Source: SIAJ01 sp963773845 (GTDB taxonomy: Bacteria; Planctomycetota; Planctomycetia; Gemmatales; Gemmataceae). From it: a DNA stretch of 64,000 bases. Shown here piece by piece: positions 1-9,204 of the stretch. The stretch is from contig CAVZCU010000017.1 of NCBI GenBank assembly GCA_963773845.1, positions 248,001 through 312,000 on the forward strand. Direction: 5' to 3'. Numbering within the stretch: position 1 is the stretch's first letter; every line of letters begins with the position of its first letter. Position numbers and translations under genes: made by a program. The notes under the pieces are model-generated. The model ran no database searches and was not told the origin of the DNA. It was given only the letters and a program-made list of their open reading frames with translations.

Positions 1-105
1 ATCGGCGACTTGCCGGTTGGGCAAACAGCTCAAGAAGTGAAGGAGATGGATCAAATCCGCAGAACGCTGGAATTGCTAAACAAGGAGCGTCGCCCGAGCA
101 AATGA
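1..105 (+). CDS. C-terminal end of a gene cut by the window edge, probably an AAA/SMC-like ATPase
   Basis: Only the last 34 residues are present, running from the window edge to a TGA at 103-105. The stop overlaps the ATG of the following HNH nuclease gene (ATGA, 102-105), so the two genes are translationally coupled. The fragment is charged and helical, consistent with the C-terminal tail of an ATPase, but contains no diagnostic motif. The identity rests on context: the downstream gene is a PtuB-type nuclease, which in Septu systems follows an ATPase gene (PtuA). The ATPase call is inference; the open frame and overlap are seen directly. Confidence 0.5.
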   Translation: MGDLPVGQTAQEVKEMDQIRRTLELLNKERRPSK

Positions 106-866
106 TCCGCGTCGTCAAGCCCGCCGCCGCGCCGGCCGTATTGCTCAATCAAGGCGCAAAGGCGACCCAAGAACTTTGCGAAGCCTTCGATAGCGGCGTT
201 CCACTCCCGGAATTCAAATCATCGATCTACGCGCATATTTCGGTCAAGGACGCGCTTCGAACCGCTCAGCATGAAAAGTGCGCATTTTGCGAATCGGTTT
301 TTTCTCATGTCGGTTTTGGCGACGTCGAGCATTTCCGACCAAAGGCCGGCTACAAGCAACGAGATTCGGACAAACTCAAGCAGCCGGGGTATTTTTGGTT
401 GGCCTACGCCTGGGTCAACCTTTTCTACTGCTGTCAACTTTGCAATCAACGATTCAAGCGGAATCATTTCCCGTTAAAGGACGGCCGGCGGCGCACGCGC
501 CCGCATACACGCAACATAGACAGGGAAGAGCCGCTCCTTATAGACCCATCGAAACTTGACCCCACCGATCACATTGGATTCCGGGGAGAGTGCGCCTTTG
601 CAGTGAACGGGAGTCGCGAAGGAGAGAAGACAATCGAAGTTCTCGGACTCAATCGCGAAGAACTCGTGACCATTCGTCGGGATTGGCTGGCAAAATTCAA
701 GCTTCTGGTACAGTCTCGGGATCGCTTGCGAGATCAGGTCTCTACCGACGCTTCAAAGGAAGAGATCGCGGAGTTGCATGAATTGGAATCGTTCATCGAA
801 ACGAACCGTGCGGCAAGCGGTCATTACTCTGCGATGGTTCACATGTATTTGGATCGCATTCGGTGA
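102..866 (+). CDS. ptuB: HNH endonuclease, PtuB/TIGR02646-like (Septu defence effector)
   Basis: A 254-residue protein with an HNH/McrA-type zinc-binding nuclease core. CxxC lies at residues 60-63, the VEHFRPK motif at 75-81 supplies the catalytic-type His, and a second CxxC followed by Asn (CQLCN) is at 111-115. The aromatic stretch between them (YFWLAYAWVNL) is characteristic of the TIGR02646 family. That family includes PtuB, the nuclease partner of the PtuA ATPase in Septu anti-phage systems. The four-base overlap with the upstream gene supports a two-gene unit. A retron- or other ATPase-associated HNH protein is the main alternative, because the partner is almost entirely outside the window. 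Confidence 0.75.
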   Translation: MIRVVKPAAAPAVLLNQGAKATQELCEAFDSGVPLPEFKSSIYAHISVKDALRTAQHEKCAFCESVFSHVGFGDVEHFRPKAGYKQRDSDKLKQPGYFWLAYAWVNLFYCCQLCNQRFKRNHFPLKDGRRRTRPHTRNIDREEPLLIDPSKLDPTDHIGFRGECAFAVNGSREGEKTIEVLGLNREELVTIRRDWLAKFKLLVQSRDRLRDQVSTDASKEEIAELHELESFIETNRAASGHYSAMVHMYLDRIR

Positions 867-888
867 TTAGTTGCGTGACGCGCTCATG

Positions 889-1683
889 TCACTCTTTCTT
901 GACATGAAGCGACCCGTGTCCCTTCGTGATCACGAACCGGTCGCCGCTTTTTACCTTTTCGGTCCGCTTCCGAGTCTTTCCGTCGGAAGGGATTTCGAAT
1001 GCGATCTCAGTTGGCCGGCAGCGCTCGTGCGAGCGCGTGTAGTGGGCCGGCAGGGAAAAGTCTTCCTTGCCGATTCCATAGTGAACCGTTGTCGAGGTCT
1101 GGTTGTCGATGCGGAACTTGATGGCCATTGACTTCGGCCGGCCGAACATTTGCACGGCGAAGTAGTAGCCGGTCTTTTCGCTGCGCGCCACCGCAACTCC
1201 CGTATCGACCACGTCCGCGTCGAGCATGTTTCGTCGATGGCCGGGAGACTTTTTCCACCCGTCGACGAATTGATGCGTCAGCTCATCGGTGGAGAAACCT
1301 TCCGAATTGAAAGCGTAGGCGATGTTTTCCAGCACGATGCAGTAGTCGTATTCGTGTTTAGTGGCACGCTCGGCGGGGGTCTGCTTGTCGGCGGTGTGGC
1401 CATAGCGCCCCGTCCGCGCCATGTAGTCGGCGAAGTATTGCGCGGTCTTCGATAGCTTGGCGTTCTTCCCCACCGGCGATCGATGCTCCTGCTGTCGAAA
1501 AGCGTTGGTCTTCTCGATGATGTTGTTGACGACTGCAGTGAGATCGGGCTTCTTCTCATTTGTCGAATGGAACGCGGGCGCATCGATGATTTCGACGTCA
1601 TCATGGTGCTCGGACTGCGCATAGCCGCGGTTCATGAGCACAAGGCCGACGATGACGAGCGAACTCAACGAGTGGCGGATCAT
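889..1683 (-). CDS. Secreted CAP (SCP/PR1-like) domain protein
   Basis: The start is ATG at 1683, preceded by GGGAG about 7 bases upstream; it gives a signal peptide (MIRHSLSSLVIVGLVLM..., cleavage near YAQ). The mature part holds a CAP domain: a helical N-terminal half with two His residues (the RYGHT region), then the conserved W-x-SPGHRRNML motif and a strand ending in YYFAVQMFGRP. The last 80 residues form a small basic beta-rich extension. CAP domains act outside the cell, and in bacteria the substrate is usually unknown. The gene converges on the HNH gene, with 22 bases between the stops. Its function beyond CAP membership is not evident. Confidence 0.85.
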   Translation of the reverse strand: MIRHSLSSLVIVGLVLMNRGYAQSEHHDDVEIIDAPAFHSTNEKKPDLTAVVNNIIEKTNAFRQQEHRSPVGKNAKLSKTAQYFADYMARTGRYGHTADKQTPAERATKHEYDYCIVLENIAYAFNSEGFSTDELTHQFVDGWKKSPGHRRNMLDADVVDTGVAVARSEKTGYYFAVQMFGRPKSMAIKFRIDNQTSTTVHYGIGKEDFSLPAHYTRSHERCRPTEIAFEIPSDGKTRKRTEKVKSGDRFVITKGHGSLHVKKE

Positions 1684-1931
1684 GACGCGTCTCCCATTCC
1701 GGACAAGGGAGACCGTCGCAATCCGCATGCCGATTGAAAGGCGGCCGAACGCGGCAGCGAACCGCTCCGAGGGTGAAGATCCTGGATGATCGCCGGAGCC
1801 AGTGGCCCGGCGCGGAGACCTGAGGCGAAGATCCGGATTGCCCCTTTACAAACGAGGACCACGAAATACTGACAAGCGGTCGCCGGTGTTGTGCGCCGGC
1901 CGCGGAGGGTGCAAATGTCACAAAATGTCAC

Positions 1932-2048
1932 AAAATGGACATTCCCGACAAAAGTCTGCTTCCGGCGAATCGACCCCTGAAAACGTCGGGCTTTACAGGG
2001 CCCCGCTCTCCGAAATTCAACTTTTGTCGGGAACGTCCAAAATGTCAC
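1932..2048. repeat. Inverted repeat of a GGACRTTCCCGACAAAA element, third copy downstream
   Basis: GGACATTCCCGACAAAAGT on the left arm is matched by the reverse complement of ACTTTTGTCGGGAACGTCC on the right arm with one mismatch, separated by about 75 bases. A third, direct copy (TTGGACGTTCCCGACAAAA) is at about 2178-2196. The flanking ATGTCACA motifs reappear at both edges of the group II intron at 15.4-17.4 kb, so this is a dispersed element of the genome. Confidence 0.7.
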
Positions 2049-2199
2049 ACTCAAAAAAGATACTACTCCTGGTCCGGGGACGTTGCCCGGATGCGTAGCG
2101 GAACTCGCCAGAGTTCCGTCTGGAACTCACCCGATCCGGAGACCATTTTCTCTCTCTGTGAGCCAATTTGACCCAGTTTGGACGTTCCCGACAAAACTC

Positions 2200-2282
2200 A
2201 ATTGGACGGGATTAACAGGATCAACAGGATGAAAATCCAAGCTTGTCTTACATCCAGTCAATCCTGTTGATCCTGTCCAATT
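2200..2282. repeat. Imperfect inverted repeat around CAGGATCAACAGGAT
   Basis: The left arm at 2200-2230 (AATTGGACGGGATTAACAGGATCAACAGGAT) is matched by the right arm at 2260-2282, which reads AATTGGACAGGATCAACAGGATT on the opposite strand. The left arm carries an extra eight-base unit. The AT-containing arms and dispersed-repeat appearance suggest a REP/MITE-like intergenic element rather than a terminator, since no T-run follows. Confidence 0.65.
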
Positions 2283-2475
2283 TGCTCTTTGTCGGTGGCG
2301 TCCAGTTTGAGCCAGAAAACAAAAGATGTTGGCAGGCCGCGGCCAAACTATTCACTGCTCAATTCTGACGGTGCCACCAGCAATTAACTTGCTGGCGATC
2401 TTTGGAAGGGGTACGCTCAACTCCTCAACCGACCCGCCGGTCCGCTCTGGACCGCAGCACTCGCAAGGTCTTCGG

Positions 2476-5400
2476 ATGAAAAAGCCAACCATTTCCCGCC
2501 GCCGTCGGACCGTTTTGACGTTTGAATCGCTCGATGAACGCGTGACGCCGTCGGCGGGTGGATTGGATCCGACATTTGGAACTGGAGGGATTGTCACAAC
2601 GCCCATCGGTGCGGGCACCGACGAGGCTAGGACTATGGTGATCGATCGATTTGGTCGTTTCGTTGTGGCGGGCCGTTCGTTCAATGGCGCCAACTGGGAC
2701 TTTGCCTTGGCCCGCTACAACGCGAATGGATCACTCGATAACTCGTTTGGCAGCGGCGGAACGTTGACGACGCCGATCGGCACTGGCGACGACGACATCT
2801 TCCAAGTCGTGGTCGACGGATCGGATCGCATAGTCGTTGGCGGGCGGACCGTGGTCAGTGGACACTACGATTTTGCACTCGCCCGATTCAACGACGATGG
2901 TTCGCTCGATAGCTCCTTTGGCAGCGGCGGCAAAGTCATTACTGCGGTGACCGGCGGCAGCAACTTGATCAATGAGATCGCGCTCGACAATAGCGGCCAC
3001 ATCGTTGCCGCCGGCCAGAGTCATAACGGAACGAAGTTTGAGTTTACTGTTGCCCGATATGAATCTAACGGTTCGTTAGATCTGTCATTCGGGACGGGAG
3101 GCGTAGCAATCACCGACATCGGCGTACGTGATAATGGCGCCAACAGCGTCGCGATCGACGGCTCAGGACGAATAGTGCTCGGTGGTTGGAACTACGACGG
3201 CGACTGGGCCGATTTCGCACTCGCAAGGTATCTGCCAAATGGCTCACTTGATCCATCATTCGGATCGGGGGGAAAGGTCACTACGCCTATCGGCGCGGGT
3301 ACGGACAGCATCCAGAATCAGAGCCTTGCGATCGATAGCAATGGCAGGATCGTCGCGTCCGGATATGCGTTAAGCGGCAGCGGTTGGGACTTCGGACTTG
3401 CCCGATATAGTCCGGATGGCCAGTTGGATCCGTCGTTCGGCTCGTTTGGCACCGTTACCACGGCGATTGGACCAGGCAACGACTTGGCAGAATCCCTCGT
3501 GCTTGACGAGGCGGGCCGCATGCTGGTCGGGGGGAGCAGCGTCAGCGGGGGCCGCCAGAACTTTGCACTGGCCCGCTACGAAGCTGATGGCAGTTTGGAT
3601 GCGTCCTTCGGCAGCAACGGAAGGGTAAGTCTCGCAGTCGGGGCCGGTGATGCGGGTATAGGTTGCCTGGCCCTCGATGGGGATGGCCGAATTGTGGCCG
3701 TCGGCTCAACCTCCAATGGCACGGATTTCGACTTCACTGTGGCCCGCTTCGTCCCGGAGTCGTTTACCACTCTGACCGGCCCGCAGGTCCTCAACTACAC
3801 CGAAGACGACCCCCAACTCACGGTGGACAACACGCTCGCTTTTGCCAACAGCCCCAACGCCAATCTCGTCGGCGCCACGGTCCAGATCGGCAGCTACATT
3901 CGTACCGAAGACGTACTTGGCTACACCCTCCAGGGAGGGATCACCGCCAACTTCGATTCGGTCAATGGCCTGCTGACTCTGAGTGGCTCAGCAAGTGTTG
4001 CCGATTATGAGGCGGTGCTGCGCTCGCTGACTTATTCCAACACGAGCCAAAGTCCCCTGGAACTGGATCGAACGCTGACGGTGACTGTCGATGACGGCGA
4101 GGCGTCGCAGAACCTGGCTACGGCAACTTATACCATTCATGTCTTCGCTCGCAATGATGCACCTACGCTCAGCGCCGATGGATTCTTGGCGCCGATCCAG
4201 CAGCAGAACGTGGTGCTTCCTGGTCAGAAGATTGCCGCCATCTTTGACAAGCTCGACACCGATCCGGATGCTGGCGACTTCCTCAATGGCTTGGCCATCG
4301 TCGGCAATTCGGCCAATGCTGGCACGGAAGGCGTCTGGCAGTATTCGACCGACAACGGCACGAGCTGGTTCGACGTTGGGCCTGTTGCGGATGATGCCAC
4401 GGCGCTCGCCCTCTCGGCGCAGACTCGTTTGCGCTTCGTACCCATACCGACGTTTACCGGTCAGCCCACTCCGCTAATAGTTCGCGCCATCGACAGCACG
4501 TTTGCGGGTGCGTTCACCTCGGGAGCGCTTCGCCAGACCGTCGATGTCACGAGCAACGGCGGCACGACGCCGATCGCGGCTTCAATCAATCTCCTGGAAA
4601 CGCAAGTCTTCGCCTATGGCTCTGGCAACGTTCCGCCAACGCTCGTCGGCGTGCCGGTTTCGGTGAGTATCAACGAAGGGGATACTCTATCCTTCACCGC
4701 TTCGAGTACTGATCCCGACCTGGGCCAGTCATTGACCTTCAGCCTGGATAGCGCTTCCGTGACCGCCAGCATCGACCCGGACACCGGCGCGTTCTCCTGG
4801 ACCACGACCGAGGCGGATGGGCCGAACACCTTCATCTTCAATGTGCAAGTCACCGATGGCTTTACGGTGACGGAGAAGACCGTGACGGTCATTGTTCGCG
4901 AGGTGAATTTGGCTCCGGTCCTGGCCAATGTGCCGGCGACTGTCACGCTTGCTCCCGGTTCGACCGTCGCGTTCACGGCCACCGCTTCGGACACCGACCT
5001 GATCAACGGCAATCCCAATGCACTGACGTTCAGTCTGGTCGGCGCGCCGGTCGGAGCCACGATCGATCCCGATACGGGGTTGTTCTCCTGGACGCCGGGC
5101 GATTCGGACACACCGGGCGATTACACATTCAACGTGCGCGTGGTCGATGATGGCGTACCGGCCCTGAACGATTCCCAATCCATCACAGTGACCGTCGCTC
5201 AGGCCGTTATCGTGGATGGCGATCTCTTGATCGGCGGGACGGGCAGGAACGACGTGATTGCCGTGAACTTGTCCAAGGACAAGACGCAGTTGATCGTCGT
5301 CCTGAATCGAAAGCCGATTGGCACATTCGCACTGAGCGACGTGACCGGCCGGATCATCGTGCACGGCCTGAGCGGCAACGATCGGATCACGGTTTCGCCG

Positions 5401-5910
5401 AAGCTCAATATCCCCGCGGACCTCTATGGGGATGCCGGCAACGACGTGCTCACCGGTGGTGCCGGCGATGACCGGCTGTTCGGCAATGCCGGCGACGACA
5501 AGCTGACCGGCGGGCTCGGCAACGATCTACTCGTCGGCGGCGACGGCAACGACAAGCTAAACGATGCCGGCGGCACGAACGTACTGCTGGGTGGTGCGGG
5601 CGTCGACCGCTTGGCAGGCGGTAAGGGCGATGACCTGTTGATCGCCGGTCCGACCGATTTCGATAATGACTTGCTGGCCTTGAATGACATCGTCGCCGAA
5701 TGGACATCGAGTTCGACGTACGAGGACCGGATCAGCCATCTGACCGGCACAGCCGGCGGGAACAACGGGACGACGTTCCTGAGCAATGCAACGGTGCACG
5801 ACGATGGCGTGAAGGATGTGCTGATCGGGGCCAAGGGCAGGGACTACTTCGTCGTCAGTAACCTCGACAAGCTCGATCTCAAGTCCGACGAGCAGAAACT
5901 GGAGGTGTAG
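2476..5910 (+). CDS. Large secreted delta-60 repeat / Ig-like / RTX calcium-binding protein
   Basis: The ATG at 2476 gives the arginine-rich start and FESLDERVTP motif typical of large exported planctomycete proteins, so I prefer it over an ATG at 2326. The protein is about 1144 residues. After the leader come seven delta-60 repeats (G-x-LD-x-SFG-x-GG ... DFALARY) from about 2560 to 3750, a DYEAVLRSLTY-type adhesin module to about 4150, and at least two He_PIG/cadherin-like beta domains (PPTLVGVPVSVSINEGD; APVLANVPATVTLAPGS). The C-terminal RTX-like region has GGxGxDxLxGG repeats from about 5420, which bind calcium in this class. It probably acts as a cell-surface or extracellular structural protein or adhesin. 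No catalytic domain is seen. Confidence 0.85.
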   Translation: MKKPTISRRRRTVLTFESLDERVTPSAGGLDPTFGTGGIVTTPIGAGTDEARTMVIDRFGRFVVAGRSFNGANWDFALARYNANGSLDNSFGSGGTLTTPIGTGDDDIFQVVVDGSDRIVVGGRTVVSGHYDFALARFNDDGSLDSSFGSGGKVITAVTGGSNLINEIALDNSGHIVAAGQSHNGTKFEFTVARYESNGSLDLSFGTGGVAITDIGVRDNGANSVAIDGSGRIVLGGWNYDGDWADFALARYLPNGSLDPSFGSGGKVTTPIGAGTDSIQNQSLAIDSNGRIVASGYALSGSGWDFGLARYSPDGQLDPSFGSFGTVTTAIGPGNDLAESLVLDEAGRMLVGGSSVSGGRQNFALARYEADGSLDASFGSNGRVSLAVGAGDAGIGCLALDGDGRIVAVGSTSNGTDFDFTVARFVPESFTTLTGPQVLNYTEDDPQLTVDNTLAFANSPNANLVGATVQIGSYIRTEDVLGYTLQGGITANFDSVNGLLTLSGSASVADYEAVLRSLTYSNTSQSPLELDRTLTVTVDDGEASQNLATATYTIHVFARNDAPTLSADGFLAPIQQQNVVLPGQKIAAIFDKLDTDPDAGDFLNGLAIVGNSANAGTEGVWQYSTDNGTSWFDVGPVADDATALALSAQTRLRFVPIPTFTGQPTPLIVRAIDSTFAGAFTSGALRQTVDVTSNGGTTPIAASINLLETQVFAYGSGNVPPTLVGVPVSVSINEGDTLSFTASSTDPDLGQSLTFSLDSASVTASIDPDTGAFSWTTTEADGPNTFIFNVQVTDGFTVTEKTVTVIVREVNLAPVLANVPATVTLAPGSTVAFTATASDTDLINGNPNALTFSLVGAPVGATIDPDTGLFSWTPGDSDTPGDYTFNVRVVDDGVPALNDSQSITVTVAQAVIVDGDLLIGGTGRNDVIAVNLSKDKTQLIVVLNRKPIGTFALSDVTGRIIVHGLSGNDRITVSPKLNIPADLYGDAGNDVLTGGAGDDRLFGNAGDDKLTGGLGNDLLVGGDGNDKLNDAGGTNVLLGGAGVDRLAGGKGDDLLIAGPTDFDNDLLALNDIVAEWTSSSTYEDRISHLTGTAGGNNGTTFLSNATVHDDGVKDVLIGAKGRDYFVVSNLDKLDLKSDEQKLEV

Positions 5911-5924
5911 TCTGTTCTAATCCG

Positions 5925-5955
5925 CGACCGGCTGAAATCGGCGCGGTCGTTTCTT
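5925..5955 (+). terminator. Possible rho-independent terminator
   Basis: CGACCG at 5925-5930 pairs with CGGTCG at 5944-5949 around a 13-base loop and is followed by TTTCTT. It lies just after the stop of the large RTX protein. The stem is short and the T-run is interrupted. Confidence 0.4.
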
Positions 5956-6020
5956 GACCGGAATGCGGCGGTCGATTACTCTCAATTCCAGCACCTCTTC
6001 GCCCCGAAGGGCTTGCGTCC

Positions 6021-7352
6021 ATGGCACGTCTTTCTCTTGCTCGGCAGCGGCAGATCGTTGGCGGTACACTGGTCGCCCTGCTCGTCGGCGTCGGCCTGTG
6101 GGTCTGGTCGCCGGGGTTGCCGGTCATTTGGGGACCGTCGGCTCGGGCCTCGGACATTGCCCAGGGTCGCGAATTGTTCGAGCATGAATGGCAGCCGAAT
6201 GATTCGATGGCGCACGGGGATGGATTGGGCCCGGTTTACAATGCGAAGTCGTGCGCGAGTTGCCACTTCCAGGGTGGGCTCGGCGGCGGTGGCGAAGTGG
6301 CGCACAACGCCACCAGCTTTGAAGTGCACTCGCGGCCGGGCGACGACGTGTTCCATTTCGGCAGCATCCACAATTTCAGCGTCCTGACGTCGCAGCAGGA
6401 ATCGCTTGCAGCGGTCAAGAAGATCTACCCCAAGATCCCAGGTCGCAGGACCAGTTCGCCACATTGCCCGGTCACTATCCCCGATTTCGACCCGGTCTCC
6501 ACCCAAGATGTTCAGCCGACCGCCCTGTTCGGCGCCGGTTGGATCGACCTTATTTCCGACAAGGCGATTCTCAAGAACAAGCGCAGCCGGCAGATCGACT
6601 CCATCGCTCGAGAAATGAAGCTTGAGTTCAACAATGTGCCGGTCGGGCGCGTGGGGACGAATTCCGACGGCAGCATTGGCAAGTTTGGTTGGAAGGGGCA
6701 ATTCGCCACGCTGCCGGATTTCGTCGCCGCGGCCTGTGCGAACGAGCTGGGTCTCGGCACGCCGACGATGGCGCAGGCAACGCCGCTCGCCGCGCCGGAC
6801 TACACCTCGCCGCCGGATCTCGACAAGAAGCAATTCCGCGCCTTGGTCGCGTTCGTCAAGACATTGCCGAAGCCGGTCGAAACCACCGCGGCCGAACCGA
6901 CGGCGCGGCACGGCAAGGAGTTGTTCACATCGGTCGGCTGCGGGATCTGTCACGTGCCAAACATGGGGGGCGTGAAAGGCGTCTATAGCGACTTCTTGCT
7001 GTACACGCTGGACGATCCGAACTTGAGCGGTGGCGGGGATGCCTACACCGTGGACCCGCCCAAGCAGCTCCAGCTTTCCGAGCGTCCCGAGTATCTGGCC
7101 AAGCGCGAGGAATGGAAGACCCCGGCCCTCTGGGGAGTGGCGGACTCCGCGCCATATTTCCACGACGGCGCATCGCCCACGCTGGAATCCGCGATCCTTC
7201 GCCATCAAGGCGACGCGAAGCTGGTGACCGCGAAATACCGGGAACTGAATCAGGAGGACCAATCGGCCGTGGTCGCATTTCTGCGAACGCTGAAAGCTCC
7301 ACCGGACGCCGTCCCGCTGAGCCATCCGGAAGTGATGCGGTTGCAACGATGA
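6021..7352 (+). CDS. Di-haem oxidoreductase (DHOR, COG3488-like thiol oxidoreductase/peroxidase)
   Basis: A 443-residue exported protein. The basic N-terminus is followed by a hydrophobic segment (LVALLVGVGLWVW), forming a signal peptide or anchor. Two c-type haem motifs are present: CASCH at residues about 77-81 followed by FQGG, and CGICH at about 307-311. The FQGGLGGGG context and the C-terminal TPALWGVADSAPYFHDG motif match the putative di-haem oxidoreductase/cytochrome peroxidase family. It should act in the periplasm in electron transfer; its natural substrate is not established. It has no obvious operon partner: the next gene is 255 bases away. Confidence 0.85.
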   Translation: MARLSLARQRQIVGGTLVALLVGVGLWVWSPGLPVIWGPSARASDIAQGRELFEHEWQPNDSMAHGDGLGPVYNAKSCASCHFQGGLGGGGEVAHNATSFEVHSRPGDDVFHFGSIHNFSVLTSQQESLAAVKKIYPKIPGRRTSSPHCPVTIPDFDPVSTQDVQPTALFGAGWIDLISDKAILKNKRSRQIDSIAREMKLEFNNVPVGRVGTNSDGSIGKFGWKGQFATLPDFVAAACANELGLGTPTMAQATPLAAPDYTSPPDLDKKQFRALVAFVKTLPKPVETTAAEPTARHGKELFTSVGCGICHVPNMGGVKGVYSDFLLYTLDDPNLSGGGDAYTVDPPKQLQLSERPEYLAKREEWKTPALWGVADSAPYFHDGASPTLESAILRHQGDAKLVTAKYRELNQEDQSAVVAFLRTLKAPPDAVPLSHPEVMRLQR

Positions 7353-7524
7353 TGACCGGTCGATCGATCGGCGTTACGGCGCGCGTGGCAGCCGCGGAGT
7401 CGAAGGCGCTTGAAAAATGCGCGAATGCGGCCTCTGCAAGAGGGAGTAACCAGGCTGTTGCAGAACACGGACTATAGACGCGTTCTTCACGCAATCTGAT
7501 TGCAATTCTCACGCATTTTTTGCT

Positions 7525-7553
7525 TTCATTCTGGATTTGATCGAGGGTATACT
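7525..7553 (+). promoter_or_regulatory. Possible sigma-70 type promoter for the lipoprotein-DUF1559 pair
   Basis: TTCATT at 7525-7530 and TATACT at 7548-7553 are separated by 17 bases and lie about 55 bases before the lipoprotein ATG. The -10 is close to consensus; the -35 is weak. The rest of 7353-7607 shows no gene. Confidence 0.35.
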
Positions 7554-7607
7554 CTCTCCCATTAACCCGTCGACGATCGCCCGCGACCACTCTCCAGGTC
7601 TAATCAC

Positions 7608-8057
7608 ATGGCAACCGAGCGCTATTTGTGGCGATCGGTGGCGACGTTTCCGTTCGCTGCTTTCGTAGTCTTGATCGCGTCGTGCTCTTCGAGCGAGCGC
7701 CTGCATATCGTTCGCGGGAAAATCCTGGTCAATGGAAAGCCGGCAGCGGGAGCGATGCTCGTCTTTCATCCGGAAGGGGGAGGCATGCAAAGCACGCCGG
7801 CCACGGCAATCGCGTCCGAGGACGGTACATTCCATCTCGTCACCGGTCCCAAGAGCGGTGCCCGTGCCGGAAAGTATGTAGTCACAGTGGTTTGGCCGGA
7901 TCCGACGAAGAAGCCGAACGAGAAGCAGCTCATGATGGGTTTGGCGCCCGATGCCCCGGATCTACTGGCGGGACGATTTGCCAATCCCAAGTCTTCGACA
8001 CTTCGAGTGGAAATCAAGTCTGGAGAAAACGACCTGGAGCCCATGGATTTGAAATGA
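7608..8057 (+). CDS. Small lipoprotein with carboxypeptidase-regulatory-like fold
   Basis: A 149-residue protein with an N-terminal hydrophobic segment ending in a lipobox (LIASC), so it is probably lipid-anchored. The mature part opens with V-x-GKILVNGKPAAGAMLVFHP, the usual signature of small planctomycete lipoproteins with a beta-sandwich resembling carboxypeptidase regulatory domains. It is 58 bases upstream of a DUF1559 pseudopilin gene in the same direction; that pairing is very common in Gemmata-like genomes. The function of the pair is unknown; a role in extracellular assembly or surface structures is only inferred. Confidence 0.8.
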   Translation: MATERYLWRSVATFPFAAFVVLIASCSSSERLHIVRGKILVNGKPAAGAMLVFHPEGGGMQSTPATAIASEDGTFHLVTGPKSGARAGKYVVTVVWPDPTKKPNEKQLMMGLAPDAPDLLAGRFANPKSSTLRVEIKSGENDLEPMDLK

Positions 8058-8115
8058 CTTCGATCGTCATGGCGTTGGACGACTCCGCATTCATCTCTCG
8101 CTTGGAGGTTCGACA

Positions 8116-9156
<1,041 letters not shown>

Positions 9157-9204
9157 ACTATTGGACAGTGAGTTTGGCGGCATCGACCGGGCCGAGTGCG
9201 CTCG

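Larger units (their letters stand above)
1684..2475. other. Repeat-rich intergenic region without a convincing gene
   Basis: No reading frame here has a recognisable product. The region holds several short repeats: two tandem ATGTCACAAA units near 1914-1935, a GGAC[A/G]TTCCCGACAAAA element in both orientations (about 1937-1953 and 2029-2046) with a third copy near 2179-2196, and an imperfect inverted repeat at 2200-2282. A small hairpin (CCAGCAA...TTGCTGG) lies near 2377-2396. An in-frame extension of the following gene reaches back to 2326, but its residues are unlike a secreted-protein N-terminus. Confidence 0.6.

Noticed and set aside
2326..2475. N-terminal 50-codon extension of the delta-60 protein
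   Set aside because: The extension has no signal-like features, while the ATG at 2476 begins the typical basic leader with the FESLDERVTP motif.
5982..7346. A 454-codon open frame antisense to the di-haem oxidoreductase
   Set aside because: The plus-strand product has two haem motifs and a family-wide pattern; the antisense frame has low-complexity composition and no recognisable domain.
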